Shown one piece after another: positions 24,801-36,317 of a stretch of 64,000 nt of DNA. How positions within the stretch are numbered: position 1 is the stretch's first letter; each line of letters begins with the position of its first letter. The notes below the pieces were generated by a model that ran no database searches, was not told where the DNA came from, and was given only the letters and a program-made list of their open reading frames with translations. The position numbers and the translations under genes were made by a program. Source of the DNA: Odontesthes bonariensis (taxonomy: Eukaryota; Chordata; Actinopteri; Atheriniformes; Atherinopsidae); the NCBI RefSeq assembly GCF_027942865.1, contig NC_134522.1:9203849-9267848 (forward strand), given 5' to 3'.

Positions 24801-27800
24801 GTATGAGCGGTCTGTGCTCGTTTTTATTTATTTGATTAGATTGGAGATACTTTATTAATCCCGAAGGAAATTTGATTTTGTCGTGTGGTTTATGCTGCAA
24901 AGTCACTGTCCATATATGGACAGCTGACTATTGCATAAACCAGTCTGTGCTTCACGTGAGTTGTCCAAAGTTCTGGTTTAAGTTAACTTGGGTAGTAAAA
25001 TCGTTTTGCTAGTTGTAAAAGCACAGTAGACATAACTTGAAAATTAGGTTCAATTATAGATTTATTTTGCTCAGAGCCTCAGACAAACAGACAGACAAAT
25101 GGCAGCGAAAACACGCTCCTTCGCAGAGGTGTGACAATTGAGCATGATTGTCCTGTAGTGTGTGGTGTTCCCTTGTGCGTTCAAATCTTATGCGATCATG
25201 TTGACACACTGATTCAGTATCACTGAAGCACACATTTCACACTGGACTTTTTTTCAACACCGAACAGCCTAGAGTGTAGTTTTTATATATATATTTGCCG
25301 TGGTAATGGTCTTAATTTTTATTCTTAGAGGTCTTAAAAAGGTCTTAAAAGTCATTAAATTTGTTGATTAAAAAATGTGCAGATACCCTGCATTATATGA
25401 GTTACATTGCATAACACTTAGCTGACTTTTTTTTTTATCCAAAGCGACTTATAAGAACACATTATTGGTTACATGTAACCAATAATGAGACTGCAGTCTC
25501 TGGAGAATTGTTGGGTTAGTTGTTTTGCTCAAGGTCACTCCAGGTGTAAACAGAGGTAGCCTAATCGTGGGATTTGAGCTTGCAACCCTGTGATTTAAAG
25601 ACCAACTCCCTAAAAATTAGGATGGCTCGTTAACATATAGCATCTGCATGCCATTAACTTATGATTGGTAATGCAAAAAAAAAAAAAACTGCACTTTTAT
25701 GTCCCCACCAATGTCAAAATCAAAGTTACTCCCTTGTCTATGTGTGTCAGAAGCAGAGATTATTTTAGATTTCCATTATGGAAACTTTGCTCAGCTCGTT
25801 AACAATTAAAACAAGTGAAGGCGACACGCTTGTAAAAGTCAGTCCTCTCTTGTTTTTATTAACAAGGAGTTTACTATTAACTACGGGATCCTTGAAGTGG
25901 TCACAGTTTAAAGATTGGATTTTATGGCCCATCAGCTTTGACCCGAGTAAAGATGTAATAAAGTTACATAAGGGTGGGGCTGGGTAGGGGCGTTATCTCT
26001 CAATACTTTGAGCGATGTTTTGGAGCACCAGCAAGTTCTGTCGCCTGGACGCACACAGGACGACGCATTGGGAGGTTTACAGCCCGACACACTTCTGCAA
26101 ACCACTGCACACTCGATCGGATTCCTGTACGTGTATATAACCTATAATAAGAGTGTGTGTTTTCATTGATCCCTCTGAGTTTTGCACCAGCTCTGCAAGA
26201 ACCATCAGACATCACTGGGCTTCCTCACATTTGGTCTTTTTATTCTTGTGCCACTGCAGCCCCGAAAAACAAGCACAGACGTGTAATGTAGAAAATATTC
26301 ATGTTACGTGACGAGAAAAAGGCATTCCAACATGTTCACTTTCAACCTAATGTTTAATGTTTCTCTAAAGTTTATAAAAGCTTTGGTTTTTGCATGACAC
26401 CACACACAGAACATGATAGTGATATGACAAACAATTTTGCGTTTGGTGCCCAAATTTATCATAAATAGCTGGTTTTCCTGTGGAGGGAAAGAGGGGAAAA
26501 AAAAATAAAAGCAGCTTTCAGGATGAAGCGTTACCTGTCTTGAACACTTTAAACTGCAGCCTGTTTCTTCCTCATTTTGCAGACGAGCTGCAGTGGATTA
26601 TTCAATTTAACTTTGTGGCTGCTAAAGTGAGTTTCCCACAAAGCTCGAGGATCAGGTTTGTGTGGTTCGTTTTTTTTTTTTGTTTGTTTTTTTTAGACAG
26701 CTCAACACACGTGTGTCACATGCTCAGTGAAACTAGTTTTGGGAAAAGTACAAAAGAATAAAGTGGGGCTGTTTTTGTTTTTTTGGTTCTTTGTCATGTG
26801 ACCTGGCTGCTGTTTGGAATTGCTTGAAAGAGCTGAGTCTTCCTTCCCCTTTTGGAAAGTGAAATGAAAACATGACACTGACAGCTTGAAAGACAGAAAT
26901 ACATTTTGATCGGTGGTTTTTAGGAATATTTATCAATTACTACAACTTTCAAGTTGATCAGCTGTAAGAATTCAGCAATCCTCAGATCTGTGAACCCTCA
27001 AGAGGCTCAAACCAAACTTCATCTGAGTTTGATTAATGTAAATGTCAATCAACTTGAAAAGAAATTTGAGAATAAAGAAGAATACCATGTGTGGTGTCAT
27101 TAAAACAAGTCTCACAGCCGAATGCAATATTAACAGCCTCGTTTAAAGCAGTGTAACAGTCACTGCTTAACAGATGTGTGATAGAAGAATCCTTTCACTT
27201 TTACTGCATGCTCCTTTTATGTTGTCAAGTAAAGAGAAAGCTGAACTAAATTGTTCTCTTAATTTGTGAATTAAGAGAACACAGTGCCCACACTTTGTTA
27301 GTCTTGCAGACAGATCTCACCATTGTTTGCAACTTATCCTCCTCTGTTAGAAATGGATACAAAATGACATGGAAGAGCTCGAGTGTGACTTAACTGTTTG
27401 CAACTTGGTAAATCTTGTTTGCAAGCAGCTGTTGCTGTGCCATGCTGGAAGTGGAAAAATACCAAGGCACTGGAGCGGCGTGTTGAGCCACCAGCTGTCC
27501 TGATAACTGTTAGTTTGTCATTGTGGTTTTTACTGTTTTATCAGTTATCAGAGTATGGCAGAGACGGTCTGTTCAATCTGCAGTATTATTCTAACTTTCA
27601 CAAACAGTGGTGCACATCGTGTTTAGTCATGTGTGATATGCTGCATTTCAATGGCCCTATATTGTTATCCGAAAGTAATACAAGTCATTTTGTACAAGCA
27701 GTTTGTTATGGCAGACTTATGTAAAGGATTGTGAAGAGCTTTTAACATATTCAAATAACCCCCCCCCCCCTGCCCTCATTTTCCTTTTTTTCCCCTTGTA

Positions 27801-30800
27801 TTTTGTCGAAATGTCTTTTTGTTTAAAATCACTTTGAGAGATTTTCCATTCAAAAGTCTCCACCAAGATTTTTTTTTTTTGGAACCCTTTCCAGATATTT
27901 ACAAAATGAACCCATCTTGAATGCCTTTAAATATCAGTAGAACATCCATGTTTCGGCAGCTGCGCTCTTTTTCGTATACTTGTCCTGTGGTCAGGCACTT
28001 GAAGAAGCCAGTTAAGCACCTTCTTGCTGAGCTGCTTTGGTCTCTCTTTGACTCCATGATTATCCTGTGCGTCTTGCCTTGTGTTCAGGTGGCCATGAGT
28101 TGACCTGTGGCTGGCCTTGTAACCTTTTTATGCATGTTTTGCATTCTTCTTCGAGCCTCTCGCATGTTACCCCATGCTAGTTTGTGTAGCTGAAACGAAA
28201 TTTTAAAATAACCAATAGATTTAAAGAAATGTGCACTTTAACCGATGTGTCACTTCATGTCCACTATTTGAAGGGCCTACCTTAGGAGGATGACCTCATT
28301 GTATTCATGTATTCTCTCAGCTTTTTTAAAAAAAAAAAAAAATTAAATTCAATCTGGCAGACAGACTGTTAACTAGATCAAATACCCGTTATTAAGCTAG
28401 AATAAAGTGCAGAGCTTAACACACACACACACACACAGGCCACAGACATGACGCACAAATGTAAAACATCTGTTTTCTACAAAGCAAACAAACCTCAGAC
28501 ACCTCCAACTTGTGGAGTAAAATTTCATTCTGGTCCCAGCAGAGCAGTCCATAAATCACTGATTGTTTTGTCATTTTAACTTTTTAACATTAACACATGC
28601 GTTCTCTTCTTTTTAAGTTGCCCAGCTGTGTTATCATAAACACCAAAAACCAAAGTTAAGCTTGACTCAATCGGCTCAGCCTGCTTCAGGGAGTTTTTTT
28701 TTTCTTTTTTTTTTTAACTAAAATTGGAACATTCTGAGACCTTGATCGCCTAACTGTTTTAAACTTGTTTCCTGTGTGTGAGGTTCGACTTGTTCTAAAC
28801 TACCTGATTGTAATGGGAGCCCAGCATTCTCTATATTGAGTTTATTGTCATTCAGCAGGTTTTAGCAATTGTTTGATGTTAAAGTTCCCTGTAATCAGTG
28901 TTGCGTGAATTTCATTGTGCAAAATCCTTGAGCTTCATTTCTACATATGTTAAGCAAGACAATGGGTAATAGGTACAGTTATTTATTGAATTATGAGCCG
29001 AGATTAATTCAGTAATTAAGTCTAAAACAGAGTTTGTACATTTCTAACAACCTGAAAGTCAATATTTAGTATGACCACCTTTGTTACCCAAGCTTTCATG
29101 TAATTTCTTTAAGTAGTCTTCAGGAATAGTTCTCAAGGCTTCTTGAAAGACCTAAAAATATTGTCTTTGGTTGTTGGCTGCCTTTTGTTCTCTTCTCTGT
29201 CAAGATGATCCCACATTGCTTCAACAATGTTTAGCTAATAGCTCTTTGGGAATCACCTTGATTCAAAAATGCTACTTTGTCTGTCAAACTATGTTATCTT
29301 TGATCATTTTCATAGATTTAATTATAGAAATGGAAACCTGTATCTTTGTGACAGGCTGCTCGTAACAAAATTACTAGCACAGATGCAATTTAATATTGGT
29401 TCTTTATGAAGTTGTCTGTTCTGTACACAACACTGGTTCACCCCTTGAGTTAGGAGCCTGTTTTTGCTTGACATGTGGCTTAAAGGGACACTATGTAATA
29501 AATTAAGTCATTTATTAGCTCAAATCAACATATTCATTCATAAGTTAGTCCTCATTGGTGTAAAATGATCTCTGTCAAAAATCTCACTTATCCTCCTGAG
29601 TGAAGAATAACTTGTCTGTATCTACATAGAGCAGGTAAGCTCTATGGAGGCTGCCATGTCCTTCTGGTCTATGAAAAACGACGAAGTGCCGAGAGGGACA
29701 TAAAGCACTTCGAATCGCGATTTCCCCACCAGGCCTACAAGCGGAAATGACGTCATTGTGACGTCATTTCCGCCAAATGGCTTATTACAGCCGCTAATGC
29801 TAAATAGATTTTATTCCTTGGCACATATGTCTTTGTGTTCATTAGCTTTCTTTTTGTAAGTGTATCATCTTCTTCTTTTTATTATTATTCCTATGCTCCC
29901 CCTGGCTATCTTCTTTTTGGCGTTATGCTCACATTTGTAAACTGTTATTTTGTTGATTTACTAATAAAGTTTAAAAAAAAAAATGCTAAATAGATTTTAT
30001 CTCGTAAATTATCCCACTAATAATGCATTGATTGTTACCAAACTTCTGCCGTAGTATACATAGGCTCTTAACTCACAAAACGAGGCATTAGAAAGTTTGT
30101 AAGTTTACTGGGAGTTTATTTACCGCTGCTAATGCTCCTATTGCTAACGCTGCTAATGCTAATGCTGCGTCGACGTCACTTCCGGTAACTCCCGGAATAT
30201 GACTAATTGCATTGCTTGCACACCAAAGGAGATGTTATGTTATCTGACATGTTATCTGTCATCTGTATTTATAGTGTTGTTGTATGTGTGTTATGTAATC
30301 CTTTGTACTGTGTGTCTTGATTTCTTTTTGTTTGTATGGACCTTGAGTCTGAAGCTATAGCTTCTTGAATCTTGACACATTCCGCTTGCCGTAGTTCAAG
30401 AAGTTGCAGCGCACATTTGAAAACGTGAGGCGCTAGAGAGCAAATTCATTCAACTTTGCAAAATAAAATTGCACCACTAGATGGGGGAAGAAATTACATA
30501 ATGTCCCTTTAACAAACAAAAAAACACATTCCTCTAAAAATGATCAGGCACAAGGATTGATCTGAAAATGAGTGGAAAAAGCAGCCAATGTCCAAAGAAA
30601 AACTTTGAAAGACCTTCAGAAAGCTTGGAGAACTTGCCCAAGACCACTTTAAAAATTACAATAAAGTCTGTCTGCTTGTAAACAAAATAGAAAGAAATGA
30701 GGACAGGAGCAGACTATTGAAGTTGTCCCTCTTTAATTTCCAGTCATGGTTTGAACACAAGCTTGGTCATCCCTGTTGTTGTCTTAAGGTCCTTATTGGT

Positions 30801-33800
30801 TCAACGAAAGAACTTTGTTTTTTTTCAGAAGACAAAAGAATGGCCTCCCCTCGTTTGGTAATTACAGAGTAGAACTGTCACAGACCTATCATTATTAAAG
30901 AACCAAGCATCTTCCAGTACTTTTAGGCTTATGTGAATTTTGCCAATGCCTGCAGATTCCCTCCCCTTCCAGCACACTGGGAGAAAGACTGTGGGGTAGC
31001 GTATCGTCTCGGCACACATGGCCGGGTGTTTGCTTATTCCCAAGATGTGGAATTCAGTTTTTGTTGAGGCTGCTCAAGGACATGTGCGGTTGGAAATGAT
31101 TGATTAAGCCTTCTTGTCCTTTGAATTTTAACGCGAAAACACCACTGGAGCTGATATGTCATGCACGATGTGGCTAAGGATGACTCTCTCTATCAGTAAA
31201 TCTACATAAGGGTGGAAAATAAAATCTAATTATATTTTAAATAAGGAAGAAATTGAAAAAATGTACAAAAGTGTCACAATTTCCAATCAGTTATGCTTCG
31301 ATTATATCAGCTAAGATCAAATCATGATATTATCTTAAGTGTATTAAGATGATATAATTATTTCATATACCGATAAACCTGATGCCTTGCCCACTGCGGT
31401 TGGAAGTCACATTTCTCCTGCATCCCTTGGAGCTTTAAATGTGCTTCACAGGTCAAAAGAATAAACTTGTAACAACAGAGAATAACCACTGGGGATTATT
31501 TGTATGTACTTTGTGGAAAAGTTAAACTGCAATTTACAGAGCTGTAAAACTGCCCAGCATGATATCGCACCAGTTTGCTTCCAACTATGGTAAATTGTTT
31601 GTCAATTGTTTTGGCCTTCCAAGCTGAAAGCAGGTATATTGCCAACAATCGCAGTGAAACCGGATATACTTTGGTCAATAAATTGATCACCCTCTCATTC
31701 TTGTACACCAGGACTAGGAGAGTTATCCAATTAATAGTCTTGTCAAGCTAAAGCTGTAGCCCAACTAAAATGTGCAAATAAACATACTTGGCATTATGTA
31801 TATGGAGTGAAACTCTGCATTCAGCACAAAGAAGCGCGAGCATTTCAGAACCACCTTGTCTTTTTTGATGCATGCATCATCATAAAATCACTGTTTAGAG
31901 ATGTAGCACTTGCCTTCCTGTTTCTCTTACAAAATAAGCATTGGTCGGTACAATAAAGCCCCCGGGTTGAAGGCAAATCTCCAGAGTGCCTGGTTGTCGT
32001 TTCAGCTCATCAGTAACTGATGATACCATCAACATATCACAGGAAGGAAGCGATGAAAGAAATGAAGCTTATACATGACAAACTTCCTGCCTTCCTTGTC
32101 CTTAGCTCGTTGGACCCCTATTTAAAAAAAAAATGTTTTCTAATCAGAATTGTTATCTGGCAGCAATCACCTGTTGTTCCATGTTTATCTCTCTGAGGTA
32201 AATTCCAGCAGCTTCTCAGTCATAGTTTTTCTTTCTTTGTCCTCAGACGGTGTCAGATGCTGCAGGCCAAGGCGTCACTATAACAGGCAGTAAGACGTTC
32301 AACAACTGGAACTGGCCAAATGCTGTCATCTTTGCTGCCACAGTTATCACCACTATTGGTAAGTGCTTGGGGTGACTGATCACATATTTATGTATGGTTC
32401 CACGTGCTTGACTTTCTTAATTGAATAATTACATTCAATGTACTAATTCTTAAAGGATATGGGAACATTGCCCCAAAAACCTCATCCGGCAGAGTATTTT
32501 GCATCTTCTATGGGTTATTTGGAGTGCCGTTATGTCTCACCTGGATCAGTGAGCTGGGGAAGTTCTTCGGCGGCAGAGCCAAGCACCTGGGCCAGTTTTT
32601 AACGAGAAAAGGATTTTCACTGGTGGGTCGATGCGTCTTTTTTTTTCTACATTTCTAGTGACATCTTCTGTTTACCCGAATTAACATCTTTTTTTCCCCT
32701 TTTCTTTTCCAGAGAAAAGCTCAGTTTACCTGCACAGCCATCTTTCTCCTCTGGGGAGTGCTGGTCCATTTACTCCTTCCACCTTTTGTGTTTATGTCTC
32801 AGGAGGGTTGGTCATATATCGAAGGACTGTACTTCTCGTTTGTCACATTGACCACAATTGGTTTTGGGGACTTAGTAGCAGGTAAGCTGAGAAATTAACC
32901 CTTTCATTTTATTTAATTAAGCCTGTAGTTAAGTGTGAATAAAAGGCCAGTCTTGATATCCTTGAAAATATAAAATGTCATAAAATGTCCTATTCCTGCA
33001 GGTGTGGAACCAAATAAAGAGTATCCAACTCTGTATCGTTACTTTGTGGAGGTTTGGATCTATTTGGGGTTGGCCTGGCTGTCTTTGTTCTTCAACTGGA
33101 AAGTGCGGATGGTAATCGAAGCCCATAAGGCATTAAAGAAACGTCGCAAGCTGCGCAAGCTTTCTCTTGAGGAGCTGCGGCACTACAAGGAGTCTCACAA
33201 AGCGTCCCTTCGTTTGCCCCCTACTCCCAATGATGTCAACATTTTCGGCTTCTTGTCCAAGAAGCAGGAGGGCTACAATGACTTGATAAAGCAGATCGGC
33301 AACAAAAAAGATAAAGACAATGGCGACGCCAACAAAAAATCCAAAGAAATCGGTCGATCTAAGAGTTGCAATGATGCTCCCATGTTTAATGGTCACACCA
33401 TCCTCAGCCTGGACCGCTCACCACGCCAAAAGAGACGCTATAGCTTCAGTGACCGTGTCACGGTTGCCTTTTCAAAGTCCAAGAACTACCTGCTGGGTTC
33501 AGACAATGGTTTACTGCTAACTGAGGACCAAGTAGAGGGCGAGGTGGACCTGGACCAGAACCAAATGTACGAGAACCAACTCGACAAGGATGTCGACCTT
33601 GAGAACGGAGGAGTGGGAGATCATGGAACAGGCGGTCGGAGGCCATGGGACTCTAAAGAGTACCATCCTCTTACAATCCAAAATGCTAACATTACTTTTG
33701 TTGAGGAAAACTTTCTCAGCAATAACTTGGAGGATTTGGAGGAGGACGATGATGATGATGATGATTATGATGGTGGTGGTGGTGGTGGTGGTGGTGATGA

Positions 33801-33981
33801 TGATGATTCTAAAGCAAAACTCTCCATTACTACATGTGATGAAAACATTGAAACAAACTCTAAGGAGGATCAGAGTTCCGAATCTGAAGGGTCTGTTTTC
33901 ACTAGTGACAGTTCAGAGCACAACCACTCCTATGAAAAACTTGTAGAGGAATATGCAAAGGAAGACAATACAGAATCTTGA
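21836..33981 (+). CDS. kcnk5: Two-pore-domain K+ channel TASK-2 (KCNK5), 537 aa, 5 coding exons
   Basis: Coding exons: 21836-22021, 32247-32358, 32456-32622, 32713-32881, 33002-33981. All introns are GT-AG, phases join exactly, and the stop is TGA at 33979-33981. The N-terminus MVDKGPLLTSAIIFYLSIGA (TM1) is diagnostic for KCNK5. Pore loop 1 has TTIGYGN (residues 97-103) and pore loop 2 TTIGFGD (202-208). R224 (in LYRYF) and K245 (in NWKV) match the extracellular and intracellular pH-sensing residues of mammalian TASK-2. A basic KKRRK follows TM4, then a conserved FLSKK...YNDLIKQIG block. The family role is alkali-activated background K+ current at the plasma membrane, working as a dimer. The start ATG has A at -3 and G at +4. 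The mammalian N-glycosylation site at position 77 is absent (SKT instead of NQT). The tail has an Asp/Gly codon-repeat tract. Human KCNK5 is 499 residues. Whether this is the teleost a or b paralogue was not resolved. Confidence 0.96.
23418..24017. mobile_element. TTAA-flanked MITE, copy 2 (600 bp)
   Basis: TTAA at 23414-23417 and 24018-24021, with the same AGCTGCAGTCTGCA ends and orientation as copy 1. It differs from copy 1 by scattered substitutions and about a 12-base insertion near 23800. It lies in kcnk5 intron 1, about 3 kb downstream of copy 1. Confidence 0.87.
24111..25391. mobile_element. Nested non-coding DNA element with GCAGGGT termini
   Basis: Left end GCAGGGTCTCCGCGG and, inverted, right end GCAGGGTATCTGC. 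Both are followed by repeated TTAAAAAGTCTTAAA-type tracts. About 1.28 kb with no transposase frame; an internal GC-richer tract near 24230-24360 could be a promoter remnant. The CAGGG start is hAT-like but no 8-bp duplication is visible, so the class is open. Confidence 0.6.
24840..24895. repeat. LINE-type tail fragment
   Basis: The tract ACTTTATTAATCCCGAAGGA is a widespread 3' tail of fish retroposons. Only about 50 bases are recognisable. Confidence 0.35.
25395..25630 (-). mobile_element. tRNA-derived SINE, minus orientation, inside hAT copy B
   Basis: Same SINE and same position as in copy A (16535-16735), so it probably was part of the ancestor of both hAT copies. This copy carries an extra palindromic insert at 25460-25500. 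Confidence 0.6.
25460..25500. repeat. Two abutting perfect palindromes (28 bp and 14 bp)
   Basis: 25460-25487 is a perfect 28-bp palindrome centred on ACATGT, and 25487-25500 a perfect 14-bp palindrome centred on TGCA. Neither exists at the matching site of the SINE in copy A. Confidence 0.85.
28419..28436. repeat. (AC)9 microsatellite
   Basis: Nine uninterrupted AC units in kcnk5 intron 1. Confidence 0.95.
29484..30508. mobile_element. TTAA-flanked MITE with AGGGACATTATGTAAT ends
   Basis: TTAA at 29480-29483 and 30509-30512. Ends AGGGACACTATGTAAT and, inverted, AGGGACATTATGTAAT, one mismatch. The interior includes an inverted CGGAAATGACGTCA motif near 29743-29776 and several GCTAATGC tracts. 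There is no coding capacity. It carries a retroposed insert (29815-29981). Confidence 0.8.
29815..29981 (+). mobile_element. Small retroposed insert inside the MITE, 19-bp target duplication
   Basis: The 19-base sequence AATGCTAAATAGATTTTAT occurs at 29796-29814 and again at 29982-30000, immediately flanking about 167 bp. The insert ends in AATAAAGTTT plus an A-run. This is the signature of target-primed reverse transcription of a polyadenylated RNA, probably the 3' end of a LINE. Confidence 0.75.
33745..33807 (+). repeat. kcnk5: In-frame GAT/GGT codon repeat in kcnk5 exon 5
   Basis: Encodes 7 Asp, Tyr, Asp, 8 Gly and 4 Asp in the cytoplasmic tail. The GGT run (33772-33795) and GAT runs are pure codon repeats, so length variation is likely. 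The human tail has no matching tract. Confidence 0.95.
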
Positions 33982-36001
33982 GCCATTAGGGCTGATCACT
34001 GTAAAGTCAGCACATCTCCCTGGTCTTCTGGTGTTGACTTGGTTGGTATTGAAGTATGTCTATTCTAACATGAACCATTTGAAAGGATATCAAAGGTCTC
34101 ATAGCACTTTGAGGGTCTGTAAAGCTAAGATCAAATTCAAATCAATGATCTGTGAAAAACCTTGACTCATTTTAAGAGTTGAGTTTTCTCTAAAATCTCG
34201 ATCAAATGATGTCCTAGTTTATGGACAACAGAGCATCCCCATGAGTATTGAACTTATGTCTTTCTTTTTTTATACAGTTTGAACAACTAAATCCCAAAAT
34301 ATTTTATTATGTCCAAACCTACAACTGTTATCCAGAATTTTTTTTTTCTTTTCTCTTTCTACACATAGGCTGAAATTCTATGTGAAAATGTGTTTGATTT
34401 CCCATAATTTCAATTTCTATTCACCATATTGGTGTTTTAATATTTATTAAAACGGTGAACATAGTAGCTTTTGTTCGATTGCTACATGGGTTTCAATAGC
34501 TCCCATTGCACAATTCAGTCAAATGAGGACATATTGAAGTCCACTCCAGTGCAGACTGTCCTTCTATAACCTGAGCCGGACATTTTGTCTTAAAGAAATG
34601 AAGGGGTTATGGTCCAATTCTCCAGTTGTTTCCATTGGTATTTCATTTGTTTTGTTAAACCTTTTATCTCGTTGTGTCTAAGATTGCTGTTTATATTCTG
34701 AGCAACAGAACTGTGACTACAAAAGAGATAATCAGTGATGCCTTTTTTTTTTTTTTTTCAACATCTGAGCTCTCAAACCCACTTGGAGTTAAAGTAATTA
34801 TTAACAGAGACACTGCTAACTGAGTTGGGGTTTTCTAAACACACCTGTGCGTCTTTTCTGATCTCAGGAAACACCTCTCAGAACACACTCAAACACATTT
34901 GAACTGTTTGTTTTTCTCCCGTCTGCATATCAGTTGACAGGTGTGCAAATTTAGCCCCTTTTTCAGTGCTTGAGGGGGACGAAGCTTTCACAGCAACAAC
35001 ATGCCCACTTTCTGTCTCTAACACTCTTTCACTTGATTGTATTTGCCATGTAAATACTGGCTCAGAGCCCATCAATAGCCACAAACACAGCTGTACTCAG
35101 GACATGTAGCCTTGTGACTCATGTTTGCCTGTGGGGGGCTCGCACCAGCACGAATGACTGAAATGCCGCTGATGACAGGTAGCCAAGGTCAACTTGCGGC
35201 AGATCAATACTGTCTTGACGTATGGTATTTGTGCACCTAGCTGTTGTGCAGTGCCTCCCTCATGTTTCATGTGAACATGAAACCAAATTCTCAAACTTCC
35301 AGTGCTTTTAAGTTTCACCTATGAAAGTGCTCACGGATTTATTGCTAATCCACTGCCTTTTGCACACAATAATTTGCACACAAATTTGAAATAGTGTTAC
35401 TTTGGATGGTAAAATTGCAGTGAAACAGTGTCCCAAAGAGCTTCCTAAAGTCAAATTCATTGAAGTTGAGCAACCAACGATAAAGTATCTGTCGGGTCTT
35501 TTTTTTTTTTTTGTCTTGTGTGAACACAAAATGCACATCCTGACCTGAAATTACTGCCTTAGAAGTGAGTGTTGTGTGATTAGCCTTAAATACACTGCAA
35601 AGCAGAGGTAGCACAACACAGTGTAACATTTGAATGTATTTTGCAGCAACTCACTGAAAACTTTCATCACAGGGTCACATCTCTCATGTCTGTGGACAGT
35701 TCTCTCTTATTTTCACTGGTTCTTCATGATGTTAGTGCAGCATTGTTATGCAACCAAGGTACTTTGTGTCAACTGAATTTCAAGTTGGTGTGAGAATTAT
35801 TAACTCTGAACAGGTTAAACAGGTTGTCTGAAGTTTTCCTCTTCATGTTGCTCCATTGTGTGAAAACTCCAATATAGGTGTCTGTGTAGTTTTTACTTGT
35901 GTTTTTTATGATTAAGTTATTCATGTTTGTAAGTTTGTATATGAATTCCAGCAAAACTGTATATTTCCTGTAAAATAAACATTGAAATAGCAAATAATAA
36001 A
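33982..36001 (+). other. kcnk5: kcnk5 3' UTR
   Basis: About 2 kb after the stop codon with no transposon recognised. It ends at two AATAAA signals. The exact cleavage site is not visible. Frames on either strand here have no similarity. Confidence 0.65.
35974..36001 (+). terminator. kcnk5: kcnk5 polyadenylation signals
   Basis: AATAAA at 35974-35979 and 35996-36001, followed by a GT/T-rich downstream tract (TTTGTTCTTTGTTTTT), the expected arrangement for 3' end formation. Confidence 0.65.
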
Positions 36002-36317
36002 GCCATTTGTTCTTTGTTTTTATTACATAAACGACCTTCAGTTAAATTTGAGCTGCGGAAACTACAAATTATTCAGTGCTACTGATATAATTATAGCTTT
36101 TTCTACTGCAGCTTCACTATTTTTACACTCTCATCCCAAATCTTAACCCAGTCTTATGTGTAATAGAGATGTGTGTCCATGTAAGAAATTGTAAGAGCAA
36201 CACATTTGAAGGCTGTGGTTTTGTGTACGATTTCTTTCCAGTGTTAATAAAAAGAAGTGAAAGAACTAATAATAATTCATAGAAAATGACAAGTAAATAA
36301 ATGACAAAGTCATTTAA

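Larger units (their letters stand above)
24048..25736. mobile_element. hAT non-autonomous element, copy B, with 8-bp target duplication
   Basis: Left end (T)AAGGGCGTAATTTTG and right end CAAAGTTACTCCCTTG match copy A; the first base is T instead of C. An exact duplication TCTATGTG flanks it (24040-24047 and 25737-25744). Its middle is replaced by a different nested element (24111-25391). Confidence 0.85.
29041..30720. mobile_element. Old Tc1-type DNA element relic, split by a MITE
   Basis: The left part (29041-29479) contains GAAAGTCAATATTTAGTATG, TGTTGGCTGCCTTTTGTTCT and CTGTCAAGATGATCCCACA blocks. The right part (30513-30720) contains GAGTGGAAAAAGCAGCCAATG and AGAAAAACTTTGAAAGACC blocks. 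I recognise both as pieces of one dispersed Tc1-type family. The two parts abut the TTAA-flanked MITE at 29484-30508. Confidence 0.42.
22022..32246 (+). other. kcnk5: kcnk5 intron 1, 10.2 kb, transposon-rich
   Basis: Between exon 1 (donor GTATGT) and exon 2 (acceptor TCCTCAG). It holds MITE copy 2, hAT copy B with a nested element, a Tc1-type relic split by another MITE, and an (AC)9 run. Frames such as 22238-22579 and 22884-23294 lack family similarity. The remaining stretches (22.0-23.4, 25.8-29.0 and 30.7-32.2 kb) show no recognised feature. The other three introns are only 90-120 bases long. Confidence 0.85.

Noticed and set aside
24111..25391. Assignment of the GCAGGGT-ended element to hAT
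   Set aside because: The terminal CAGGG fits, but no 8-bp duplication flanks it, so the superfamily was left open.
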